This document shows positions 47,975-58,032 of a DNA stretch of 64,000 bases, piece after piece. Under the pieces are notes generated by a model that saw nothing but the letters and a program-made list of their open reading frames with translations, ran no database searches and had not been told where the DNA came from. The DNA is from Isoperla grammatica (Eukaryota > Arthropoda > Insecta > Plecoptera > Perlodidae). The stretch lies in contig OX246745.1 of the NCBI GenBank assembly GCA_945910005.1, positions 8,596,765 to 8,660,764 of the forward strand, in the 5' to 3' direction. A program made the translations under genes and the position numbers. The stretch's first letter is position 1. Each line of letters starts with the position of its first letter.

Positions 47975-48265
47975 ATTTTATAATTATATCTCGGGACTGT
48001 AACACAAAATCGAAAATCTAAATCAACAGCGCACTGTGTTTTGGTAAGCCCTACAGACTGAATGAAATATTTTAACCATTAGCATAGTTATTTTGATTAC
48101 TAATCAGATAATTAGTAATGAAATCAATTATATATAAAAATCATACCGATTATAATGTTAGACACAACTTAGAGTATTCAGTAAATAGGGCTTACCAAAC
48201 CACAGTGCGCTGTTGATTCAAATTTTCGATTTCGAAGCCCATTCTTGAGATATAATTTTAAAATG
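47975..48265. mobile_element. Inverted-repeat element; related copies at 47160, 55970 and 56590
   Basis: CAACAGCGCACTGTG...GTAAGCCCTA (about 48025-48055) faces TAGGGCTTACCAAACCACAG and TGCGCTGTTG (48187-48217). A co-linear copy of its right half, with flanking AATTAGTAAT, lies at 55970-56150, and a diverged one at 56590-56660. Confidence 0.75.
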
Positions 48266-48415
48266 AAAATTTTTTGCGGTTTTTGACGTATGTGTATCCT
48301 TCCCTGGTAAGTTGAGATTTTACCTTCTCTAAGGTTAGGTTCAGATGAAGTGAGAGTGTATGAGCCTGTCTTGGGCAGAAAACACCATTTACAGAGCATC
48401 TATCCTCGTTCTTTG

Positions 48416-48763
48416 TTACGATACATCCGATCTATGGATCCTCTGACTTCTCGACAAGTAAGATACCCAATAGAATATATTAATCGCTATGAAGCAGAGT
48501 GGGAAGACGACCCTTGAAGCTCTGTCTATCTTTGACACGGAGTTGTACCTGGGTGTTCGTCTCTTCTTGGACCTGCGGTGTGCGGTAGCAGCTGCAGCCG
48601 TCACGGTGATGGGCTCGTCCATGAGACTGGAGGAGGGCTGGGGGCAGCTCAGACAAGATAGTGACCACTTCTGGCGGGGGGGAGGCATGGGGATGGTGCA
48701 GGGATCCAGCGGTATCACTTCCAACAGTCTTGGGTCATATCCGGTGTTGGTACCGCGTTCGGT
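48416..48763 (-). CDS. Anion-channel terminal exon: loop, M4 and stop
   Basis: Acceptor ATTGTTTCAG. It starts in phase 0 with [16 protein letters not shown], runs through a Pro/Ser and Ala-rich loop, then [18 protein letters not shown] and M4 ending [11 protein letters not shown]. Stop at 48416-48418. NSVSKID before M4 is typical of the family. Confidence 0.93.
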   Translation of the reverse strand, partial: TERGTNTGYDPRLLEVIPLDPCTIPMPPPRQKWSLSCLSCPQPSSSLMDEPITVTAAAATAHRRSKKRRTPRYNSVSKIDRASRVVFPLCFIAINIFYWVSYLSRSQRIHRSDVS

Positions 48764-51700
48764 CTGAAACAATTAACTTATATAGTGGACCCAAGATTAC
48801 TTTACATCTGCTTTCGTCACATCCGGGGCAGTCGTAGCCAACCAGCGAACCGCCCGAGACACATCCGGGTCAATACCGATCGCTGATTGGCTACGAACCA
48901 GTTGCCTGTGACGAAAGCATGTGTAAGTTAGTCTTGGGACAACTATAAATACGGATTGATTACTAAGTCAGGCTGACAACTTAATATACCCGCCAGATAC
49001 ACGCAAACGGTCGAAATTCGGCCCTGTGAAGTTGTCGGATTGCTGCAACCAATGTTGCAATGTCACAACCAGATTGTTAAGTAACTTTCCGTTCAAAAAA
49101 TTTTCTCAAAACCTCAAAACGCCAAGTGAAATTTGTTTTTGTCAAAAGTCAACACTGAAGTTTCCCCGTGAAAGTAGTCCCAGGACCGGAAGTCAAAGTT
49201 TGGCGGCAAAGATGCCCTCTACGCGAACATATGTGACGCGTGCAACCTATATTAGTAGACAAGAATTGTTTGGATTTACAATCTATTTTTCTGTGTTGTA
49301 AACTCTATTTCCATGTATGCTACTTTCCCGCTTAGTGTCTGTCGAGTGGACGACAATATTGTTGCAGCCTTGACTGGGACTCGAACCCAGGTCCTTCAGG
49401 TCCAAGAATACTTCAAACAGTATTAGTTTTATTTGTTATGTTGTTAATACGCTGATGCACATTAAATAATGATTGTGCGTCACAGTGGCATATACACGGG
49501 GGGAGAGAGGGGGGACAACCCCCCCCCCCCCCCCCCCCTTTGCAAAGGAAAGATAGATAATGCCCATTTACATTTCAATATACAGTATTTCAATAGACAG
49601 TTACATGTTTTACTTTATAATTATTGTATATTGTTGTAATTAAAAGCAAAAGCAATACGAAAAATATGCAAATTATTGATTGAGGTTCCTTTTATTAGCG
49701 GTGCTAAGGAAAAAAATGTGTTGCCAGAAACTGAGTAATCTTGTTTCAGTTGGCCGCTGTAAAACGCACAGATTTGCACTAAAATGACCTTGACGAGAAT
49801 TTTTTCGGGGGGCAAGCCCCCCGGAACCCCAATTATGTTTCAGTTCCACTCTCTATAATATGGGTTGAAACCCCCCCCTTTCCCAATTCCTGGATACGCC
49901 ACTGGTGCGTCAGCGTCAGCGAACTAGGGCAGACTTTAGTGGTACGTCGTCGCTTGATGTGTCATCTCTGTCTTGTGAATTCCAAAGGGCAGCGACTCAC
50001 ATGCGGATGGTCCGTGGTGGATCGACTGCTGTCCGCTGACAATATCTTTATGTGACCTATCACACCGAACGTCGAGCATTGTCTCTATGAGGGATGACAC
50101 ACTGGCGGTTCTCCCGCACAGGGTTTCAGTGAATGTTGGTCACTTCACTTCAAGACAGCGAGGAGAGAGGCAGTGATATTCGATACAGAGGAGTGTATGT
50201 GCGATGTGGAGGCTTGGGAGTGTTGTGAAAATGTGAATTTGTTATCTGTGCTATAGTGATCGGGACATGAAAATAGTGTAATGGCAAAAAATTCGTCGTG
50301 CGACACACCCGGAATGGAGAGCTTCTCTTCAAAGTTTGGTAAGTACTAACCATAATTTCCTAATTTTGGCAATGGATTTAATTAAGGGAATGGAATTAGC
50401 CCAAACGCTTCGTATTCTGTGGTTGAACACACAATCATTTCCTCCGGTTTCTTTTGCACAGCGCTTACTTTACTTTATTGTAATTAAGACCAGTGTAGGG
50501 CACAATGCCCTCATTAGCCTGATGAGTGATGATTGATGAATGATAATGTGGAAGGGAGGAGGGGAAGCCTAGTACCGGCACGTAGCCTACTTCTGTCGAA
50601 AAGTACCAAGGGGACCATCGGCTTTACGTCCCATCCGAAAGGACGGTGTAACTTTGACCAGTCATGTAGGTTCCTCCACTTACCTGGACTACCGAGCAGT
50701 TGACGTGAAGAACGAAGCTGTTACACAAGCTTTCGAACCCTCCAATCTGCTCGAACCAACGGTAATTAGTGTTTCAGAGGAGAGTGGTTAGGCCCTACCC
50801 ATCCACCTCCTGACCTAGCCCGAGGTTGCTTAACCTCGGTGTTCGTATGGAAAGCGACCGCGGCTAAACCGTTGGCTGATAGCGCGTATGCAATACATGC
50901 TATAACGCCAACTACCATCAGAGAACTATTTTACAAGTCTGTCTGTCTATCTATCTGTCTATCCATTTGTCTGGACGGAATCTTATAATCGATATTTCAC
51001 CTACTTCTAAATGTCCGATTGAGCTGAAATTTTTCACACGTACGACTTCTTAATGACAGTACATGAATCAATTATCATATTTACTAAATACTAAATAGTC
51101 AATTAATTCATCATAATTAATTAATTCATGTTTTATATGTGAATCGATATTTCACCCACTTCCCAACGTTGAATCGAGCTGAAAGTTTTCACACAGACGT
51201 ACATTCTTGATGACAATACATGAATTAATGTATCACATTCACTAGTTAATCAATTAGTTCATCATAATTAATTAATCAAACAAAGCTTCATATGGGAAAT
51301 TGGTCACAGCTAGTGAGGATGGGCCAACCAGATGCAGGCATCGGATTTACACACCCGCTGGTTGTTCGGGACTCAATTATCCGCGACGAACCATCGAATA
51401 TGATGCTATTTTTTATTTTGTTTTGCTATGCGGCGACAACGCTCAACGCGATCCACTTGCCAGTTCAACCCCGTGCGGTGAGTCATTCACCATGCACGCA
51501 CATAGTTGCGTTGTGTTCTTATCGCGTGGTTCGACCTCACAGTTGATCGGATGGAGTTGGTGCCAGCGCAACTACTGTTACAACAATAACACACACCAGG
51601 ACTCATTAACCGGAAGATGATAATATAAGTTATACTTATATTACTGTTACAACATTACAATATTCGTTAAGACTAAAAAGTATAAAATAATATTACATGA

Positions 51701-54700
51701 AAAAATACTTTTTTAAAACAACGCTTATATTTAAATGTACTAAAAAGTAAAAAATACATTTTCGCCCAACAAGTCTTTGCCTTACTCGGAAAATAAAAGC
51801 GTTGGGCGCTTACGGTATTGAATTGATACAGATTACAGAATTTTGTTGTTCATGGAGGGAAAGCGCCCAACGCTTTTATTTTCCGAGTAAGGCAAATACT
51901 TGTTGGGCGAAAATTTATTTTTTACTTTTTATTATTGCGAGTGTACAGTGAGGCACTTGGCTTCAATCGCGCGATTTACCAGCAAGTGAGTCACCTCGAG
52001 ACCATCCGCAAGTGTGTTGTCGCCCTAATAAAGTCAGGGCATTAATTTTATCGAACATTGAGACATTATGAGTTCTTGTGTTTCGCGCGAGCAGCTGTCT
52101 GCGTCACGTTAGGGTTGCCAGATCATGATTGTAAAAAATCGGGACACTGCAACAGCCCACAATGCTGGGGGGGGGGGGTATTTTTTTTTTAAATTTACAT
52201 TCAAATAATACCATATAATTGTATAGGTTAATTACTAGTCTACGTTTGTTGGTCTTTATAAAGTCCTACAGTGATAATTTCTGGTACAAATTCACTGACG
52301 ATAATCACTTGATGTACTTATCAAAATTAATCTAAAACTGTTTAGTTGATAGTTTGAAATCAAATTCTGGAATTCGGCTTTGGTGGTCTTCTAAATATAT
52401 TGTTATAAATGTTTTTGTAACTTATGAATCCGCCTATGTTTGAGATGAACTTGCTGCTTTTATGATCTCTGGACGATTTTAATAAATTGGTATAAATTTG
52501 CACGGAACACAATGAAATTTCGTTTTTGATTTAAATTCACACCTTATTAAATCCACGATACATAGGTGTATGTTGTCTCTCAAAGCATTCATCTTAGTAG
52601 GAAACGCTATGGATTTTTTAGTTGAAAAGTGATCTACAGATTAAAAAAAAAAAAAACGGGACAACGTATGCCCCGATTTAAAACAAAACGGGACGCGGGA
52701 CACAGCACTAAAATCTGGACGATCCCGATATTATCGGGACGTCTGGCAGCCCTGTCACGTGCGCGAGACATGCGCTCTCTTAATTAGTACCGAGCGAGGA
52801 CAGGTAGAACGCAGTGGTGGAAGGGGGAAGGGGGAAGGGCTTGCTCATTATTCTTTTTTCCTGTAAATTGTCTTGTTAGCTAAATGTTGATCTTAGGAAT
52901 AACATTTGTGCAGTATCATATTTACGAAAGCGTTCTAAAGAATATAATTGGAGGAAAGGTGATACAGTGTATATAAGGAAGACCATTATTGGAGTATTTT
53001 GCAATAGATAACTAGAATACGTGTGCTATTGGAAATGTTGTAAGAAAACAGGAAATCATAGGCGTGCGCAGGGGGTGGGCAAGGGGGACAGTTGCCCCCT
53101 CCCCTATTAGGATAGGTGTGTTTCTTTTTAGTTTTCTTTTCTTTTTCAGCAGAATAAGGCATTAGATTTGTAAAATCGTTTTTAGTAGCGTCTTGCTTAT
53201 AAGTCACAACACATCAGTAGAAATTACACTGCCTCGACTTCTGCCCGCTATAATCTTATCTGAAGTCCCAGATTGGATTGACGTTGCACTCAGCTGGCCG
53301 GCCTCAACATCACCTGTTGCCCTACCGCCAAGATTTTGGCTTTGTGACTGACCACTTCCATCACTTTGTATTTTATTACAACATCACAGATATCTATAAA
53401 TAATTTTATGAAATTAACCCATTCAATATACAACCCGTACTCACGCTTAAAAACACTTTAAAAAACGCATGTTCTTAAAAAATCGCATGCGGTGCTTTTT
53501 TGCGGGCCCCACACCCCCCCATTAATCAACCTCTGCTCACGCCTATGTAGGAAATGATGAAGAGTTGTTTCAAACCAATTAACTCATGGACTGATTACAT
53601 AGCCATAACACGTACCTCACGAGTATAGAGGTAGGCACATACGAATGACATTTCCTGACAAGAAGCTTCCTCACACATACTTGTGATAACAGGACTTATC
53701 TATAGTTCATACTATCCATCTACTTCAAACAGGTCTGTAAGGGATCGTTCACGACCTTGGGGTGGATACCTGGAAAGTACTAACACAGCGGGCGTGCCTA
53801 TTGAGGCTTGTGCACTCTACTAAGCGGAAGACTGTCGTTACGATTGTGTGAAATAAAATAATGTCAGGAATCTGTTGTTTTTCGTTGGAACAGCGCACAT
53901 GAATAGTTGATAAAGATCTGTGGTCGGTGTCAGACTAGTTGCATTGGGACTAGTGGGACACATTAGGCCTACACATACAATTAATATGGCAATGTTTAAT
54001 AATAGACGATTTATTTAATTAATTAATTAATATAATGTATTAATTATTATTAATAAATAATAGATGCATAATAACAGACGATTTACTCATTTATTAAATA
54101 TTTTTTTTTCAAATGCATAAAATTACCCTGTAAGAAAACTGAAACGATAAAGTAATAAGTTGGTATTAACAAAGAGACCACACCAATGAATCTTCGATGG
54201 TGTTCAAAGCCTACAGGGTTGGTCACTTTAAATTAAAGTCCCACTGCAAATCAGTTTAGTTTCTGAGTGGGTAGACTCTAAATGTGAATTAATTTTATTT
54301 TATTTATAACCGTAACTTTGAGACTGATTCGATTCTATTCAAATTATTCTGACAAAAAATGTACTAAAATAAATAAACCGAATTAACAACTTTAGACCTT
54401 CATGTTTTAAATATTAAAAAAAAGTAATTTTTTAAGGCATAATATGATTTCAATACGAAATCAAATCAAATATTGGTTGGAACTAAGAAACATTCATAAG
54501 AAAGAGCACTCAATTCCTTAGAGGATGACATATTTTGATTTACATTTGGGACAACAAAAACAAATTTTAAATCAATTTTAACAGACTGAAATCGGGAATT
54601 CCACAGGCTTCTCTGCGTACCAACCTAAGAAACACCCTGCCAATTATTATCCTCAGAGGGAGGCGATGGTATTGTGGAGATCATAAATATCAATCATCCC

Positions 54701-57700
54701 CATTATTCAGCCAAGCAATCACCTTCTCAGCCGGTACCGACAGTTGAATGTGAAGAATGTCGCCTCGACTTGACCACGGACGGTTATCGCTCTCTGTATA
54801 TAGGGAAAAGTCCCCTTTTTGTCTGTGTGTCCACCCCGTTGACTACCACTTGAGATTTTAGACGAGATTGATTGACATTTTCAACTGTCATCAAAGGAGG
54901 CGACGGCAAAGTCACCCTTTGCGTGTAGTGATTGGCAGGGTGCTTCTTAGGTTGCCACGCAGAGTAGGTGAATACACATTATACATAGCTTTGGGCGGTT
55001 TGTACCTTCTGAGGTCGAGGTTGTCTTGCTCCACTGAAGTCAGCTGTACTACCGGAACTCACAGATACCGGTCTTCGTCGTCCGTGTCTACCTTCGGGCC
55101 AGTCCTCATCGTCAGAGCTGGAGTCCGAGCTCAGTTCTGAGGTGAAGTAACATTCACCCGAGCCGTACTTCGTGAAGTAGTGCACCACGGCGAACTAGGC
55201 ATGAGAACTGAGTTAGGTACGAGCTAGAGTAACATTCACCCGAGCCGTACTTCGTGAAGTAATGCACCACGGCGAACTAGGCAAGAGAACTGAGTTAGGT
55301 ACGAGCTAGAGTAACATTCACCCGAGCCGTACTTCGTGAAGTAATGCACCACGGCGAACTAGGCAAGAGAACTGAGTTAGGTACGAGCTAGAGTAACATT
55401 CACCCGAGCCGTACTTCGTGAAGTAATGCACCACGGCGAACTAGGCAAGAGAACTGAGTTAGGTCCGAGCTAGAGTAGCATTCACCCGAGCCGTACTTCG
55501 TGAAGTAGTGCACCACGGCGAACTAGGCAAGAGAACTGAGTTAGGTAAAGCTAGAGTAACATTCACCCGAGCCGTACTTCGTGAAGTAGTGCACCACGGC
55601 GAACTAGGCAAGAGAACTGAGTTAGGTAAAGCTAGAGTAACATTCACCCGAGCCGTACTTCGTGAAGTAGTGCACCACGGCGAACTAGGCAAGACAACTG
55701 AGTTAGGTCCGAGCTGGCAATTTCTTCTCGCGAATTTCCGCGATTTTGATGTGTAGTCGCGATTGTAGTAATTTTACTCATTATTCACGAATAATGTTGG
55801 AATATAATACAACAAAAAAATCCGTGATTCACTGTTCAAATTAACTATTTGTGTTACTCCACTTAAAGTTCCTGTGCCCCTTTCAAAAAAATCATTGATT
55901 TGTACAACTATTCGTAATAGTTACACCACCTATACATAGAAGTTGATACATTTGTATTCGTGTATTAAACGGATAATTAGTAATAAAATTAATTGGAAAT
56001 AAAAACCATACTGATTATAATGTAAGACAAATTTGAGCATTCAGTATGTAGGGCTTACCAAACCATAGTGCGCTGTTGATTCAGATTTTCGATATCGAAT
56101 TCCATTCTTGAGATATAATTTAAAAATGAAAATTGTGTGCGGTTTTTGAGGTAGATGTACCATTTGCTCTTAAAAACGAAATTTGCAACAATTTTCACCA
56201 TAAACTTCTGCCTCTGTTCATGTCGCAAAAATGGTACGGTACCCGCCGTGGCTTTGGAGTTTGGGCACATATGTTGAGCGAACGACAGCTAAGTACGTTG
56301 GTTCAAATACCGCATGTCACGTCTTGTGTAAACTGTCCTTCATTTTAATCTATCCCCCCTCATCGTCTTGAATAGCATGGTTGCAATAATAGAGACGTAA
56401 AGCAACAAGCATCAAGAATGCTTGGTTTTTCTTTAGTTTATGTTTTCCAAATTGAAGACACAGCAGGGTAGTTTCATAAGCAATACATAGAATTTCTTGA
56501 ATTATTATAATAATAAAAATTGTCATTTTGGAAATTATTCCTAAAATAAATATCCGTTCTGATTACGATATTATAAATATTTAGCATAGTTTTCCGTAGT
56601 GGTTGCAAAACCACAGAGTGCCGTGTTCGATGTGGTAAGCATTCTTGAAATATATATTATAGTATTACTTTACTAGAAACCGATAATTGCCGCGGTTTGA
56701 ATACTACATATTGTATCCTGGAGAACGCTGTAAAGCAATTTCAGAAGAGACGGTCGCTCCACGCTGTCTTTTTCAGCGGGGTTTCCCAGTACCTGCTTCT
56801 CATTGTCCACTGCATGGAGTGCACCAGTCTCGCTTGAAATGTGCCTTAACAACGCCTGCCAACAGATCCGCTGATAATATTGATGAATAAATTTACACTC
56901 TCTTATTGCACCCATGTTGCTATTGTGCAACAAATGTCTACTACTACTATGGATTCAAAAAGGTGTGTCCCTATCGACTTTGAAAAATCATAAACAAATA
57001 AGTACCTGCTCAATGATTAATTCTTGGCTGTCGGGTGACGCCGCTTCCATTGTTTATTGAAACCTGAACTGAGACCTGACCTGTGTATGAAATACAGTAT
57101 GGGGTGTGTGATTATGTTTATATTGGGCAGACATAACGGAAAATCTCAACAAGAATAAAATATCATAAGAGTAACACGTTTAAGACATGTTGAGAAGTCA
57201 GCCATTGCAGAACATAGTGTTGACAATTGTGTCACGTATAAATATTGACAGCACGGTCCTGGCCACGGGTAAAAACTTCCGCCCCCGCCTAGTACTAGAG
57301 GCTATTGAGATTGGAATGCAACCGAGGATGGTTTGAAGCTGAGTAGGGTATACAGTGCTTGAAACTCGCGCGGGCCAAACACGCGAAGGTTAGAGAACGA
57401 ACTGGCGCGCATGCGCGGGATGTCCCACGTAGTGGATCTCTCAGTGTGACTGTTTGACTCAGTGTGACTAGTGACTGTTTCTTCAACTCTGTGAAGATAG
57501 ACTGTGCAATGCAACTAGTCCGAAACGTAAGGTTTTAATAAACAACGGACGCGGCGACACCCGACAGCCAGGAATTAATAATAGTTACTCGGGCCGCGAA
57601 AGCCTACAAGTTTAAAATAAGAACTCAACCTAGAAAAAAAAACAATAACACCATAAATTGTAACCTTCTTTAGTAAATCATTTAAAATTACCACTGTAGA

Positions 57701-58032
57701 TTTTTGTCGTGTGCGTGGGTCACTGCATTTGTTTATATAATGCAATCTGCCTAAAATAGCTCTTTCTTGCAATTGTTTAGTCGAGGGACACCTTTTTGTA
57801 TTCGATATATTATGTTTCTTGTTCCTCACAAAACTCTAAAGGCTGTTGAATAAACCAAATGTGAAATAGCAACGTATCATGATAAAATAGGTACTTACCT
57901 GGATGATTGTCGCGAAGATGAAGCCGAAAGACAGGAAGACGAAGAAGTCTAATGCAGTGGGGTAGGGGACCTTGGGTAAGTCTGTCCTGGCTTCAAGACC
58001 GAGGAATGTCATTGTCAACACGGTTGTTATTC
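48416..58032 (-). CDS. Cys-loop ligand-gated anion channel subunit (GABA-A-receptor-like), 3' part, three exons
   Basis: A membrane subunit of a pentameric, transmitter-gated (probably GABA) chloride channel. Exons 58032-57899, 55194-55006 and 48763-48416 join with GT-AG borders and fitting phases to about 223 residues plus stop. They cover M2 ([15 protein letters not shown], 6' Thr and 9' Leu present), the M2-M3 loop [15 protein letters not shown]3 ([20 protein letters not shown]), an acidic/Ser intracellular loop, and M4 ([20 protein letters not shown]) with C-terminus [13 protein letters not shown]. It resembles insect GRD/CG8916-type subunits from memory; glycine- or glutamate-gated relatives are not excluded. 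M1, the Pro-Ala-Arg filter and the ligand-binding domain were not found up to 64000. The gene is tail-to-tail with the DOCK gene. Confidence 0.9.
48779..48949. mobile_element. Hairpin MITE abutting the channel's last 3' splice site
   Basis: The arms read TATAGT.GACCCAAGA...GCTTTCGTCAC inward on both sides. It resembles the element at 29083 in the GCTTTCGTCA segment and the CAGCCAAC core. Its edge is about 15 nt from the acceptor at 48763. Confidence 0.8.
49483..49904. mobile_element. hAT-type MITE with 8-bp target duplication GTGCGTCA
   Basis: It starts CAGTGGCATATACACGG and ends GGATACGCCACTG, with GTGCGTCA on both sides (49475-49482, 49905-49912). It holds a long poly(C) run at 49519-49539 and GGGGGGCAAGCCCCCCGG. 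Just outside (49385-49405) is a tRNA B-box-like GGGACTCGAACCCAGG. Confidence 0.93.
50281..50338 (+). CDS. Possible short first coding exon of an unidentified gene
   Basis: ATG with G at -3 and +4 opens [20 protein letters not shown] before a strong donor, GG|TAAGTAC (GT at 50339). No continuing exon was found, so this may be chance. Confidence 0.2.
50540..50900. mobile_element. SINE-like repeat with tRNA-like segment
   Basis: Contains CGGCTTTACGTCCCATCCGA, CTTTCGAACCC and, on the - strand, AGCCAACGGTTTAGCCGCGG (A-box-like). The ACGTC...GACGG module recalls the elements at 45355 and 58960. Confidence 0.5.
50901..51740. repeat. Two-copy direct repeat of about 150 bp, then gene-free DNA
   Basis: ATCGATATTTCACC.ACTTC, GAGCTGAAA and GACA.TACATGAAT recur at about 50989 and 51144. 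Open frames at 51292-51620 have no recognisable similarity. Confidence 0.65.
51741..51931. repeat. Near-perfect 71-bp-arm hairpin element
   Basis: Left arm 51741-51811 and right arm 51861-51931 are reverse complements with two or three mismatches (core TTCGCCCAACAAGT, GGAAAATAAAAGCGTTGGGC). The loop is about 49 nt. Confidence 0.92.
52111..52753. mobile_element. hAT-type MITE, 643 bp
   Basis: AGGGTTGCCAGATCA and ...GACGTCTGGCAGCCCT ends, with GTCACGT(T/G) on both sides. Interior repeats GGGACA. No transposase. Confidence 0.88.
53057..53547. mobile_element. hAT-type MITE, 491 bp
   Basis: CATAGGCGTGCGCAG and CTGCTCACGCCTATG ends, with (C/T)AGGAAAT on both sides (53049-53056, 53548-53555). G-rich and C-rich subterminal tracts. 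Confidence 0.88.
53556..55005. repeat. Channel-gene intron with dispersed repeat segments
   Basis: 53775-53955 and 54481-54625 have diverged relatives at 63550-63725 and 63256-63400 (for example ACATTCATAA.AAAGAGCAC, TTACATTTGGGACAA), but in swapped order. AT-rich (TTAA)n DNA lies at 54000-54120. No gene seen. Confidence 0.55.
55006..55194 (-). CDS. Anion-channel exon: end of M3 and intracellular loop
   Basis: 63 codons, phase 0 at both ends. [17 protein letters not shown] continues FATIIQ of the previous exon. An acidic Ser/Asp tract (DSSSDDEDW) and an Arg-rich stretch follow. Acceptor CATGCCTAG, donor AAG|GTACAA. Its acceptor and first 48 nt are repeated six more times upstream in transcription order. 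Confidence 0.9.
55149..55715 (-). repeat. Tandem amplification (7 units, 81-82 bp) of the acceptor and start of the M3 exon
   Basis: Units start at 55149, 55231, 55313, 55395, 55477, 55558 and 55639. On the - strand each holds a splice acceptor ending CCTAG, then 48 nt for [16 protein letters not shown], then a 34-nt spacer. Only the lowest-coordinate unit continues into the full exon. The base differences I see in the coding part are synonymous (CAC/CAT for His in units 2-4, TGT/TGC for Cys in unit 5). Entering at an upstream acceptor and reading through meets a TGA in the next unit. Confidence 0.9.
55716..57014. other. Channel-gene intron, gene-free
   Basis: Holds copies of the 48187-type repeat at 55970-56150 and 56590-56660. 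Otherwise AT-rich with no supportable coding region. Confidence 0.55.
57015..57580 (+). mobile_element. Decayed Penelope-like retroelement fragment with GIY-YIG endonuclease and inverted ends
   Basis: [10 protein letters not shown] (57098 on) and, after frameshifts and stops, [18 protein letters not shown] then [19 protein letters not shown] match the GIY-YIG endonuclease and downstream region of Penelope-like elements. The ends (about 57016-57067 and 57528-57579) are inverted copies sharing GGCTGTCGGGTG and GTTTATT. Inverted pseudo-LTRs are known for this class. A CGAAACGT motif lies near the 3' end. The reverse transcriptase is absent. It sits in the channel-gene intron. Confidence 0.8.
57899..58032 (-). 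CDS. Anion-channel exon: M2, M2-M3 loop and most of M3
   Basis: Acceptor TTTGTCTTCAG. The first two bases complete a Gly (4' of M2), then 44 codons end in ATIIQ. Donor CAG|GTAAGTAC, phase 0. The M2-M3 loop has the typical [11 protein letters not shown]. Confidence 0.92.

Noticed and set aside
55459..55756. Repetitive frames ([16 protein letters not shown]..., [20 protein letters not shown])
   Set aside because: Wrong-frame readings of the amplified channel exon start; 81-82-bp periods keep them open.
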